Shown: positions 8,410-16,756, numbered from the stretch's first letter. The stretch: DNA of 17,104 bases from UBA7236 sp964638865 (GCA_964638865.1 CAZXBG010000093.1:1-17104); one strand, 5' to 3'. The notes: generated from the sequence alone by a model not told the origin. Program-made: numbers and translations.

Positions 8410-10917
8410 ATGATTTATACTGTTGAAGCTATTTGCGAGATTCTACAATGCCGGGGACAAATTGTCAGCCCTGATGCAAGGATTGAACATTTATTGACAG
8501 ATTCGCGCAATGTGGTTTTTGGGGAGAGGTCTCTGTTTTTTGCCATTAGCGGTAAACAACTTGATGGACACCACTACATCAATCAGGCAATGGAATCAGG
8601 CGTTAAAAATTTCGTAGTTGAACACATTCCCTCCCAAACATTTCTCGATTGTAATTATTTATTGGTTGAAAATTCTATCAGGGCACTTCAACAATTAACA
8701 TCGTTTCACAGAAAACAATTTCCTATTCCCGTGGTTGGAATAACCGGAAGCAATGGCAAAACCATAACAAAAGAATGGTTATATCATTTATTAAAAATAG
8801 ATCTCGATATTGTAAGAAGTCCTAAAAGTTATAATTCGCAGATAGGAGTTCCACTGAGTGTTTGGATAATGGATGAAAAAAATGAACTGGCCATTTTTGA
8901 AGCAGGAATTTCTTTACCTGATGAAATGGATTTTTTGGAAAATATCATTCATCCTGATATCGGTATTATTACAAATATCACAAAAACACATAACGAAGGT
9001 TTTACAAACGACAAAGAGAAAACGCAGGAAAAATTAAAATTATTTAAAGATGCTAAAACAATTATTTATAGAAAAGATTATGCAATTATTGATGAATTAA
9101 TTTCGGATACTCAAAATACGATAACATGGAGTGCAAATTTAGAATTAAATGCCGATGTATTAATTAAGGATATTGAAATACTTACAGAGGAAACTTTTTT
9201 TACTTTGGTATATAAATCACATGTATTACATTTTACAATTCCACATACCGATCATGCGTCATTTGAAAATGCAATTCACGCTGTTACCGCAGCACTTGTG
9301 ATCAGCGAAAATAATAATACACTCAACGATAAAAGTATCGAAAACATTACGCTTCAGGCGAGAAACCTACCTACGGTAAGTATGCGTTTGGAGTTAATAA
9401 AAGGTATTAATAATTGTATTATAATAAACGATGTTTACAGCGCAGATCTGGCATCATTTGATATAGCGTTACACTTTTTAACCCATCACAGTGAGGGTTT
9501 ACACAAAACAGTTGTTTTAAGTGATTTTGATGAGAGTGGAGAAGACGCTTCTGTATTATATAAAAAGATTGCTGATTTATTAAAAGAACTTGGTGTAGAA
9601 AATTTTTACGGGATAGGTGAAAATATCACCGATAATAAAAATTATTTTAAAGAAATAAGAAGTTCCTTCTTCCCGAATACAAAAACTTTTTTAAAACATT
9701 TTAATACCTTAAATTTTGAAAATGAGATAATTCTTTTAAAGGGTGCCAGAAGATTTCAGTTGGAAAAGATCAGTATTTTACTCGCATTAAAAACGCATGG
9801 TACTGTTTTAAAAATTCAGCTCAATAATTTGGTGCATAATTTAAACAGGTATCGCTCCTTATTAAAACCCGGTGTAAAAACCATGGCTATGGTAAAGGCA
9901 TTTTCTTATGGAAGCGGACAAGCCGAAATTGCGCGATTATTATCTCACAATCGCGTGGATTATCTTGCAGTTGCTTATGCAGATGAAGGTGTGGAATTGC
10001 GCCGGCAAGGAATTAAATTACCAATAATGGTGATGAATCCTGAACCGGAAACTTTTGACCAGATTATTCAGTTTCAATTGGAACCGGAGTTGTATAGTTT
10101 TAGAATTCTGAACAATTTTTTAGATGCGCTTTCGGGAAGACAAAATTTCGGAGACACACAGAATTCAGTTCCCTTCCCCATACATATAAAACTCGATACC
10201 GGCATGCATAGGTTGGGGTTTGAGGAAAGGGATATAATCGCATTGATGGAAATTATTTCCTCCAACCCCCAAATAAAAGTTGCAAGCATATTTTCCCATT
10301 TATCTTCCGCTGAGGATCCAAAACAGGAAGTTTTCACAATCGGCCAGATCCAAAAATTTGAAAATTGGTCACAAAAAATCATACAAACCTTAACCTACCC
10401 CGTTTTACGACATCTTGTTAATTCGCCGGGGATTACACAATTAGCTGGTGCTCAATATGATATGGTGAGATTAGGCATCGGTTTATACGGTGTTGATCCA
10501 TCTGAATCTATGCAGGATGCTCTGCTACCTGTAAGTATTTTGCAAACAACTATTGCTCAAATAAAGGAAATAGCAGAGGGAGATAGTGTTGGATACGGAA
10601 GATCCTTTATTGCCGAAAAAACCATGCTTATTGCAACCATAAACATTGGATATGCCGATGGTTTTTCCAGAAGACTCAGTAATGGTGTCGGCATTGTATC
10701 TGTAAAAGGTAAAATTGCGCCGGTTATTGGCAGGGTTTGTATGGATATGACAATGATTGATATTTCGGAAATTCCTGAAGCCGAAGAAGGAGACACAGTA
10801 GAAGTTTTTGGCTCTACTATACCTATAACAGAGTATGCTTCCCGACAAGGAACAATTGCATATGAAATAATGACTTCCATTTCACAACGAGTAAAAAGAA
10901 TGTATCTACAGGATTAA
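8410..10917 (+). CDS. murF-alr: MurF-alanine racemase fusion
   Basis: An 835-residue bifunctional enzyme. The N-terminal part (about 1-460) is MurF, which ligates D-Ala-D-Ala to UDP-MurNAc-tripeptide: ATP loop GITGSNGKT (110-118), metal-site region IFEAGIS (162-168), THNEGF (193-198) and a C-terminal LLKGARRFQLEK. The C-terminal part (about 468-835) is a PLP alanine racemase that makes the D-Ala: PLP lysine K496 in MVKAFSYG, K594 and R601 in KLDTGMHRLGF, and catalytic Y748 in IGYADGF. Both halves look intact. This fusion is well known in Bacteroidota. I choose ATG 8410 because the residues after it match the usual start of the family; the open frame goes back to a TTG at 8353, but those 19 codons look unconserved and contain a promoter-like TAGCTTTA (8387-8394). 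It is transcribed divergently from secA. Confidence 0.95.
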   Translation: MIYTVEAICEILQCRGQIVSPDARIEHLLTDSRNVVFGERSLFFAISGKQLDGHHYINQAMESGVKNFVVEHIPSQTFLDCNYLLVENSIRALQQLTSFHRKQFPIPVVGITGSNGKTITKEWLYHLLKIDLDIVRSPKSYNSQIGVPLSVWIMDEKNELAIFEAGISLPDEMDFLENIIHPDIGIITNITKTHNEGFTNDKEKTQEKLKLFKDAKTIIYRKDYAIIDELISDTQNTITWSANLELNADVLIKDIEILTEETFFTLVYKSHVLHFTIPHTDHASFENAIHAVTAALVISENNNTLNDKSIENITLQARNLPTVSMRLELIKGINNCIIINDVYSADLASFDIALHFLTHHSEGLHKTVVLSDFDESGEDASVLYKKIADLLKELGVENFYGIGENITDNKNYFKEIRSSFFPNTKTFLKHFNTLNFENEIILLKGARRFQLEKISILLALKTHGTVLKIQLNNLVHNLNRYRSLLKPGVKTMAMVKAFSYGSGQAEIARLLSHNRVDYLAVAYADEGVELRRQGIKLPIMVMNPEPETFDQIIQFQLEPELYSFRILNNFLDALSGRQNFGDTQNSVPFPIHIKLDTGMHRLGFEERDIIALMEIISSNPQIKVASIFSHLSSAEDPKQEVFTIGQIQKFENWSQKIIQTLTYPVLRHLVNSPGITQLAGAQYDMVRLGIGLYGVDPSESMQDALLPVSILQTTIAQIKEIAEGDSVGYGRSFIAEKTMLIATINIGYADGFSRRLSNGVGIVSVKGKIAPVIGRVCMDMTMIDISEIPEAEEGDTVEVFGSTIPITEYASRQGTIAYEIMTSISQRVKRMYLQD

Positions 10918-11069
10918 TTAAAGGAAGCAGCACTTCGTTTCACAATTGTTTATGTCTTGGATCAATTGCAATTTTTAGGCAATATTCCCATTTTTAGATG
11001 ATTTCCCGGATAAATTATTAACTTTATAGTTAGGCAAAGTGTCGGGAAATGAATTTTACTGTCCTAGCC

Positions 11070-11100
11070 TGATACAACGAAACGCGGTTTCTTTGTATCA
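11070..11100. promoter_or_regulatory. Inverted repeat ahead of the T9SS cassette
   Basis: Arms TGATACAACGAAAC (11070-11083) and GTTTCTTTGTATCA (11087-11100) are 14-base inverted repeats with one mismatch and a 3-base loop, ending 17 bases before the GTG start at 11118. There is no T-run after it on either side typical of an intrinsic terminator. It may be an operator, a leader hairpin controlling translation, or a repeat element. The rest of the 200-base spacer (10918-11117) shows only a weak TAACTTTA promoter-like box at 11019-11026 and a very weak GAAG/CTTC stem just after the murF-alr stop. Confidence 0.5.
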
Positions 11101-11117
11101 TAATTAAAATATCGGGC

Positions 11118-14100
11118 GTGAAACAAACCCCTAAAATAATAAAACTCCTCTTCGTTTCACTCACTGCATTGGTTTTTTCCAACGCAGTTTGGGCGCAAAA
11201 CGACAATGTACCTCACGCTCAGGCTATAAAGTTTATTCCCAACCAAAATCAGTGGCTGTCCAATATTTTATATAAGGCTGATATCAGTTCAGGAACTGTT
11301 TATCTTGAACAAAACGCAATCACTTTCGATCTTGTTGATCAAACAGATCTGATGAATGCACATCATGCACATCATACTCAGGATGATAATAATCTGGAGG
11401 AAGACATCATCCACAGACATGCGTATAAAATGTTTTTTGAAGGTGCAAAAACAAATTCTGTCCTCAGTAATAAAAATCCGACAAAAGAATATTACAATTA
11501 TTTACTTGGAAATGATCCAACAAAATGGGCTGCAAAAGTTTCTGCATATAGTGAAGTAACTTACAATAATTTATACAGCGGTATCGATCTCAGAATTTAC
11601 AGTTCGGGAATTAATATGAAATACGACCTGATTGTTGACCCCGGTTCAGATGTTTCGCAGATACAATTCCGATATGAAGGTGTTGATGATATTCAAATTA
11701 TTAACGGGGAATTATTTATTAAAACTTCTATCACAACAATTACGGAATTGAAACCCTATGCCTATCAAAAAAGAAAGGGTCAACTGGTTGCAATTCCATG
11801 TGATTATATTTTGAATGGAAATATGGTAACCTTTTCATTTCCGGAAGGATATAATAAAAACCTGGAATTAATTATTGACCCCGAATTGGTTTTTGCTTCG
11901 TACTCCGGTTCATCGGTGGATAATTGGGGATATACAGCAACCTATGGCCCCGACGGAAGTTTATTTGGCGGAGGAATTGCTTTTGGTTCGGGATATCCAA
12001 CAACGGCCGGGGCTTATACTACAACCTATCAAGGCGGCTCAACAGATATTAGTATTTCTCTTTTCAGCGCAGACGGAACTTCACTTATTTACAGTACTTA
12101 TTTGGGAGGGAATAATTCTGAATTACCCCACAGTTTAATTGCTACCGAAGCCGGGGAATTAATTATTTATGGAACCACGGGTTCTTCAGATTTTCCGATG
12201 TTGCCCTCCAGTTACGACGATACTTTTAATGGAGGAGTTGGAGTTACTGTAGATGGTATTATAAATTTTTCATCCGGAATTGATATATATGTTGCAAAAC
12301 TTTCTACGGATGGAAGCACACTTTTAGGTTCCACATTTATAGGCGGAACAAATAATGATGGAATGAATTTAAAAGCAGGATTAACAACGCAATATAATTA
12401 TGCAGATTTTGCGCGAGGTGAAGTAATTCTTGATAATACCAATAATATTTTTGTTGCATCCAGTACAACCTCTACTAATTTTCCTGTTACTGCAGGTGTT
12501 TTTCAAAGCACATTATCCGGGGATCAGGAGGGTGTGGTTTTTAAATTAAATGAAGATCTTTCTTCGCTTATCTGGTCGTCATACATTGGTGGAAGTGATG
12601 AAGACGGAGCATATTCGATGAAAATAAATTCGTTGGGAGAACCCGTTGTTTGCGGCGGAACAGCAAGCAGTGATTTTCCAACAACAGCCGGAGTATGGAA
12701 CACAACGTATCTCGGTGGAATAACTGATGGATGGGTGGCAAGAATTAGCGAAGATGCAACATCCTTAATTGCAAGTACTTTTGTAGGAACCAATAATTAC
12801 GATCAATGTTTTTTTGTGGAAACAGATGATGCTGATAATATTTATTTCACCGGACAAACAAAAGGAGCTTATCCTGTTACACCCGGTGTATATACCGAAG
12901 CGAATGGAAAACAATTTATCACAAAATTAAATCCCGATCTGAGTGCAGTTGTGTATTCTGCAATTTTCGGTTCCGGTGCTTCCGCAATTAATATTTCTCC
13001 GAGTGCCTTTTTAGTAGATGAATGTGAAAATGTGTACGTAAGTGGATGGGGTGGATCAGTAAATTCAGGTTATAATGTTGCAACCGGTTACACCACGGGC
13101 ATGACTATTACACCTGATGCGATTCAATCCACTACCGATGGAGATGATTTTTATTTTTATGTATTAGCAAAAAACGGAGTCTCCCTTTTATTTGCAAGTT
13201 ATTTTGGCGGACCTACAAGTCCTGAACACGTAGATGGTGGAACAAGCAGATTTGATAAAAATGGTGCAATTTATCAGGCTGTGTGTGCAGGTTGTTGGGG
13301 CTTAAGTGATTTTCCTACAACAGCAGGCGCTTACAGCGAAACTAATGGAAGTTTTTTGTGTAATCTTGGTGTGGCTAAAATAGATTTTAATCTTTCCGGA
13401 ATTTATGCTGCAGCTCTTGCGGAACCTTCCCTTTCGGGTTGTGTTCCTTTTGATGTTGATTTTACTAATACCAGTATTGGTGCTGTGGATTATATCTGGG
13501 ATTTTGGTGATGGCACTCCGGGATCAACACTATTTGAACCATCACATACTTATACCACTCCTGGAACCTACGATGTAATGCTGATAGCAATTGATTCAAA
13601 TAGTTGCAATATTGCCGATACTTCTTATCTGGTTATTAATGTTTTAAACGATAGTATTGCCGCAACATTTGAATATACCGGGGATGAAAATTGTGATAGT
13701 TTATTTGCAACATTTACAACAACAGGTATTCTTCTCGCAACCACAAGTTACGATTGGGATTTTGGTGATGGCACTTCCTCCACTTTAACAAATCCTACAC
13801 ATACTTATTCAGATCCGGGTGAATATATAGTTACTCTAATTATTACTGATCCCGAAAGTTGTAATGGTATAGATACCTTTAGTGTCACAATAAATTATTT
13901 GTTTGAATTTAATACCGGTTTTGTATCTGAAGCTTTAGGATGTATTCCAATTGATGCAATTTTTACAAGCAATTTTACAGATGGTGATACCTACCTCTGG
14001 GATTTTGGTGATGGCACCTCCGATTCCGGAGTAACAGTTATTCATACCTACACAATTCCGGGAGAATATTTAGTGCAATTGATCACCTATAATTGCGGAA

Positions 14101-14654
14101 TTCCTGATACCGTTATTCAATTAGTTATTATTGATGGTTTACCTACTGCCTTTTTTGATGATGATCCTTATTATATTATTGCAAATACACTTGTTACATT
14201 TACTAACCTCAGTACAAATGCAGTAACCTACGAATGGACCTTTGGTGATGGTGGAACATCAACCGATAAAAATGCACAACATGTTTTCACCGAATTGGGA
14301 ACTTACAATGTATGTTTAACGGCAACAAATACCAATGGATGTTCCGATACTTATTGCAGAACGGTGGAAGCAGAAGCTGCAGGTGTTGTTGACATTCCTA
14401 CCGCATTTACACCAAATGGCGATGGAATAAATGATGTTTTATTTGTGAAGGGATTTGGTATAGAAAATATGCAATTATTAATTTTTAATAGATGGGGCGA
14501 ATTAGTATTTCTAACGCAGGATTATAAAATTGGTTGGGATGGAAGTTATCACGGTAAATTACAGGAGATGGAAGTTTATGTATATTCATTGACCGGTAAT
14601 TTTGCTGATGGAATTTTATTTGAGAAAAAAGGAAATATCACATTATTAAGGTGA
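11118..14654 (+). CDS. T9SS type B cargo: propeller-PKD adhesin-like protein
   Basis: An 1178-residue secreted protein. It starts at GTG; the next codons give a good signal peptide, MKQTPKIIKLLFVSLTAL...VWAQ, cleaved after Q27, and no ATG offers a better start. Residues about 38-260 resemble the N-terminal domain (DUF7948-like) usually found before SBBP beta-propeller repeats. Repeats with a (D/N)FPTTAG(A/V) core follow, near 293, 359, 454, 519, 585 and 731, spaced mostly 65-76 residues. Four PKD domains follow, with WDFGDGT at 794, 880 and 961 and WTFGDGG at 1040. The C-terminus (1093-1178), IPTAFTPNGDGINDV...GNITLLR, is a gliding-motility-associated, type B T9SS sorting domain. Known proteins with this domain are surface or secreted adhesins and enzymes; no catalytic domain is visible here. 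A His-rich stretch (AHHAHH, 81-86) is of unknown meaning. It overlaps the next gene by GTGA. Confidence 0.92.
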   Translation: MKQTPKIIKLLFVSLTALVFSNAVWAQNDNVPHAQAIKFIPNQNQWLSNILYKADISSGTVYLEQNAITFDLVDQTDLMNAHHAHHTQDDNNLEEDIIHRHAYKMFFEGAKTNSVLSNKNPTKEYYNYLLGNDPTKWAAKVSAYSEVTYNNLYSGIDLRIYSSGINMKYDLIVDPGSDVSQIQFRYEGVDDIQIINGELFIKTSITTITELKPYAYQKRKGQLVAIPCDYILNGNMVTFSFPEGYNKNLELIIDPELVFASYSGSSVDNWGYTATYGPDGSLFGGGIAFGSGYPTTAGAYTTTYQGGSTDISISLFSADGTSLIYSTYLGGNNSELPHSLIATEAGELIIYGTTGSSDFPMLPSSYDDTFNGGVGVTVDGIINFSSGIDIYVAKLSTDGSTLLGSTFIGGTNNDGMNLKAGLTTQYNYADFARGEVILDNTNNIFVASSTTSTNFPVTAGVFQSTLSGDQEGVVFKLNEDLSSLIWSSYIGGSDEDGAYSMKINSLGEPVVCGGTASSDFPTTAGVWNTTYLGGITDGWVARISEDATSLIASTFVGTNNYDQCFFVETDDADNIYFTGQTKGAYPVTPGVYTEANGKQFITKLNPDLSAVVYSAIFGSGASAINISPSAFLVDECENVYVSGWGGSVNSGYNVATGYTTGMTITPDAIQSTTDGDDFYFYVLAKNGVSLLFASYFGGPTSPEHVDGGTSRFDKNGAIYQAVCAGCWGLSDFPTTAGAYSETNGSFLCNLGVAKIDFNLSGIYAAALAEPSLSGCVPFDVDFTNTSIGAVDYIWDFGDGTPGSTLFEPSHTYTTPGTYDVMLIAIDSNSCNIADTSYLVINVLNDSIAATFEYTGDENCDSLFATFTTTGILLATTSYDWDFGDGTSSTLTNPTHTYSDPGEYIVTLIITDPESCNGIDTFSVTINYLFEFNTGFVSEALGCIPIDAIFTSNFTDGDTYLWDFGDGTSDSGVTVIHTYTIPGEYLVQLITYNCGIPDTVIQLVIIDGLPTAFFDDDPYYIIANTLVTFTNLSTNAVTYEWTFGDGGTSTDKNAQHVFTELGTYNVCLTATNTNGCSDTYCRTVEAEAAGVVDIPTAFTPNGDGINDVLFVKGFGIENMQLLIFNRWGELVFLTQDYKIGWDGSYHGKLQEMEVYVYSLTGNFADGILFEKKGNITLLR
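13497..14017 (+). repeat. DNA-level direct repeats in the PKD coding region
   Basis: The 20 bases TGGGATTTTGGTGATGGCAC occur identically at 13497-13516, 13755-13774 and 13998-14017, each encoding WDFGDG plus one base pair of the next codon, in PKD domains 1 to 3. The fourth domain has a diverged copy at 14235. Spacings are 258 and 243 bases, both multiples of three, so recombination between copies would keep the reading frame. Confidence 0.8.
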
Positions 14655-15658
14655 GAAAAATTATATCCATATTAATTGTATTTGTGGTGGTATTAAAAAC
14701 CGCTTTGGGGCAGGATGTACATTTCTCTCAATTTTTTGCCGCTCCTCTTTTGGTCAATCCTGCCAATACCGGAAATTTTAACGGTTCTGTGCGTTTAGGA
14801 TTAAATTATCGCGATCAATGGTCGAGCGTTACGGTTCCCTACAAAACTTTTTCTACCTACGGCGATGTGGCGATACAACCAAAAAAATCTGTCAACAGGT
14901 TAGGATTGGGACTTGTTGCATTTAACGACCAGGCAGGCGACGGAGCCTTAACCACAAATAAAATTTATTTCTCCGGTGCTTATCATATCGGTTACACTGA
15001 AAAAGATTTTTGGAGATTGGCAATAGGATTAACGGGAGGACTTGTACAAAAATCTGTTGACTTAAATAAACTTACTTTCGACAGTCAGTGGAACGATTTT
15101 GAATTTGATCCTGCATTATTAAATAACGAACCGGTTTCAACAGAAGTGTTGGATTATGTTGATTTGGGTGTTGGCGCATTATTAACCATAATACCTTATG
15201 AAGGAGAACGTTACACTTTAGGATTATCTGCCTGGCATATTAACGAACCGGAAGAAACATTTTTTAATAATACCAATACAGTTGGTGTAAAATATACACT
15301 AACTGCGGGAGGATTTTTTGCAACATCCGGAATTGCAAGTTTTCAACCACAAATATATATTTCCACTCAAAAAAATTCTTTAGAAATGGTTGCCGGAACA
15401 AATGTGAGTATTCCGGTAAATGAAGAGGAAAATATGTACACTTCTATTTTTGTAGGAGGATGGTATCGCTATAACGATGCTGTTTGGATGGTTGGAGGAG
15501 CACAAATAAATCACCTTACGGTTTCTGCAAGTTACGATCTCAATATTTCAAAACTCCGCACCGCAAGCAGTGTTATGGGTGGGTTTGAAATTGCACTTGC
15601 TTATGTGTTTAATAACAGAGATAAGAAGGATCCTTTGAAGTGTCCTGCTTATGAATGA
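14651..15658 (+). CDS. PorP/SprF-family outer-membrane protein
   Basis: A 335-residue protein of the PorP/SprF family, outer-membrane barrels that work with the type IX secretion system. The hallmark begins right after the signal peptide (cleaved after G20 or Q21): QDVHFSQFFAAPLLVNPANTG, then NYRDQWSSV (52-60), repeated beta-strand-like segments, SASYDLNISKL near the end, a FEIALAYVF strand and a terminal CPAYE. It starts at GTG inside the stop of the upstream cargo gene (GTG 14651-14653, TGA 14652-14654), so the two are probably translated together. In Flavobacterium johnsoniae SprF is needed for secretion of the type B cargo SprB, so this protein is inferred to be the dedicated partner of the neighbouring 1178-residue protein. 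It is not shown to be the core PorP, which is normally encoded away from cargo genes. Confidence 0.92.
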   Translation: MRKIISILIVFVVVLKTALGQDVHFSQFFAAPLLVNPANTGNFNGSVRLGLNYRDQWSSVTVPYKTFSTYGDVAIQPKKSVNRLGLGLVAFNDQAGDGALTTNKIYFSGAYHIGYTEKDFWRLAIGLTGGLVQKSVDLNKLTFDSQWNDFEFDPALLNNEPVSTEVLDYVDLGVGALLTIIPYEGERYTLGLSAWHINEPEETFFNNTNTVGVKYTLTAGGFFATSGIASFQPQIYISTQKNSLEMVAGTNVSIPVNEEENMYTSIFVGGWYRYNDAVWMVGGAQINHLTVSASYDLNISKLRTASSVMGGFEIALAYVFNNRDKKDPLKCPAYE

Positions 15659-15738
15659 AGGAATGAAGCCCGACGACCTCACAGGTCTGGGAGACCTGTG
15701 TAGGTCTGAGGGAAGGAGAAGAAAATGAAGGAATGAAG
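15654..15738. mobile_element. Palindromic repeat element flanked by 15-bp direct repeats
   Basis: Perfect direct repeats AATGAAGGAATGAAG occur at 15654-15668 and 15724-15738. Between them lie 55 bases carrying a hairpin: GACCT (15675-15679) plus CACAGGTCT (15680-15688), loop GGG, AGACCTGTG (15692-15700), one bulged T, AGGTC (15702-15706), a 14-bp stem. The left repeat covers the stop codon of the PorP/SprF gene. The form resembles a small non-coding palindromic insertion with target duplication, but the direct repeat is itself a tandem octamer (GAATGAAG), so slippage could also explain it. The hairpin may serve as a terminator for the cassette, although no T-run follows. Confidence 0.5.
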
Positions 15739-15760
15739 GAAAATGGAAACGCTGATGACG

Positions 15761-15790
15761 CAGATTAAGCGGATTAAAAAGGATTAAAAA
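15761..15790. repeat. Ten-base tandem repeat (GGATTAAAAA)
   Basis: Three consecutive 10-base units: CAGATTAAGC (15761-15770), GGATTAAAAA (15771-15780) and GGATTAAAAA (15781-15790). A purine-rich run with AATAAAG and AGGAATAAAG-like pieces continues to about 15819. It resembles an interspersed repeat (CGCAGATTAAGCGGATT-type) that I recall from spacers in this phylum. The remainder of the 15659-15838 spacer holds no gene. Confidence 0.55.
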
Positions 15791-15838
15791 AAGAATAAAG
15801 TATAAAGGAATAAAGAATGTTTTTTTATTAAGATAATT

Positions 15839-16702
15839 TCAATCCAAATATACTTTTTTTGCATATCTTCCCTCTTCTGCAATTATTGCAACCAGATAAA
15901 TTCCTTTTGCAACTTCAAGTTTTATTTCTGTAAATTGATTTTGTAATTCACTTGAATATATCTCCTTCCCTTCCAAATTATAAACATGCACCACTGCATT
16001 ATTTAATTCTGCAATTAATTTAACAAAAACCGAATTGCCAAAACTATAAACTACTGCATCCAAATTATTGAAATCAGTTATTCCAACAGATGTATCACCA
16101 ATAGTATCTCCCGCAGCAATTCCGGTATTACATTTTGATTCAAAAGCATAATCGTGTATGATTAATTTATTTGCAGTGTCCGGAATACTACAGCGTATCC
16201 AACCATAATGCAAGCATTCGTCATCCGCTTTAAACTTGACCCCGAGGTATTTGTTTTGGGGATCATGAGCCCAGCTCCCTGCAATAAAACGCCATTCATT
16301 GTCAATGTCTATTCTGATATTAACTATTTCCATAATCTGGAAATCAGCAAATTGAAAATCTAAGGAAATATCAATTATATCACTATTATTTAACTTATAT
16401 GCAAAATAGTTAGTAGGATCACCCCCATCTGTTGCATATACTCCTGCTATTTCGTTTTGAGAAGTGCCGACTGCACCAGCCCAAATTCCCCGACGAGAGC
16501 GATAGTGAGCCGGAGTACTAGCAGAAGAGAAATAATAACTTTCGATTATAGTTTTCAAAAATTTAAATTCAAACACGCCGTTATTATCCATATCAATTAA
16601 CACTGTTTCGTTATCATATTGTATTTCTATATCCGGTTCTAGGTCGGTATAAATAACTTGTGCATCTGCTTTGTTATTATAGAGGAGAATGACTACTGCC
16701 AT
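15839..16702 (-). CDS. Secreted protein with type A T9SS sorting domain; start region interrupted by TAG
   Basis: As it stands the first usable ATG (16702) gives 287 residues starting MAVVILLYNNKADAQ, a short export signal with no basic N-region. An ATG at 16741 is in the same frame and would add MKTNKFTLVD, an amber TAG, then AK before that methionine; reading through would give an ordinary 28-residue signal peptide ending ADAQ. The body has DMDNNGVFEFKF (37-48), a calcium-loop-like motif, and YGWIRCSIPD...IHDYAFE (166-188), seen in T9SS cargo. Residues about 215-287 form a type A (Por secretion) sorting domain: VHVYNLEGKEIY, GIYLVAIIAEEG and KKVYLD. No enzymatic domain is recognised. It is followed by a paralogue on the same strand. 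It may be functional from the short start or an early pseudogene. Confidence 0.75.
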   Translation of the reverse strand: MAVVILLYNNKADAQVIYTDLEPDIEIQYDNETVLIDMDNNGVFEFKFLKTIIESYYFSSASTPAHYRSRRGIWAGAVGTSQNEIAGVYATDGGDPTNYFAYKLNNSDIIDISLDFQFADFQIMEIVNIRIDIDNEWRFIAGSWAHDPQNKYLGVKFKADDECLHYGWIRCSIPDTANKLIIHDYAFESKCNTGIAAGDTIGDTSVGITDFNNLDAVVYSFGNSVFVKLIAELNNAVVHVYNLEGKEIYSSELQNQFTEIKLEVAKGIYLVAIIAEEGRYAKKVYLD

Positions 16703-16756
16703 TTTTGCCTAGTCAACTAAAGTAAATTTGTTCGTTTTCATGGTCAGTTTATTTTT

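Noticed and set aside
10074..10880. Minus-strand frames inside the racemase half of murF-alr
   Set aside because: They mirror conserved PLP-enzyme sequence and have no motif or start signal.
10918..11117. Small RNA or riboswitch in the spacer before the T9SS cassette
   Set aside because: Apart from one inverted repeat I see no known riboswitch core or clear promoter-terminator pair.
11358..11375. His-rich stretch in the cargo protein as a metal-binding site
   Set aside because: Only AHHAHH in a loop-like region with no supporting ligand pattern; could be linker composition.
11356..12793. Alternative frames within the T9SS cargo gene
   Set aside because: The long frame carries a continuous series of recognised domains; the others are shadows.
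15675..15706. Hairpin as a standard intrinsic terminator
   Set aside because: The stem is strong but is followed by a mixed purine sequence and not a T-run; a repeat element fits better.
15650..15840. CRISPR array in the repeat-filled spacer
   Set aside because: Repeats are 8-15 bases, tandem or paired, with no regular unique spacers and no cas genes.
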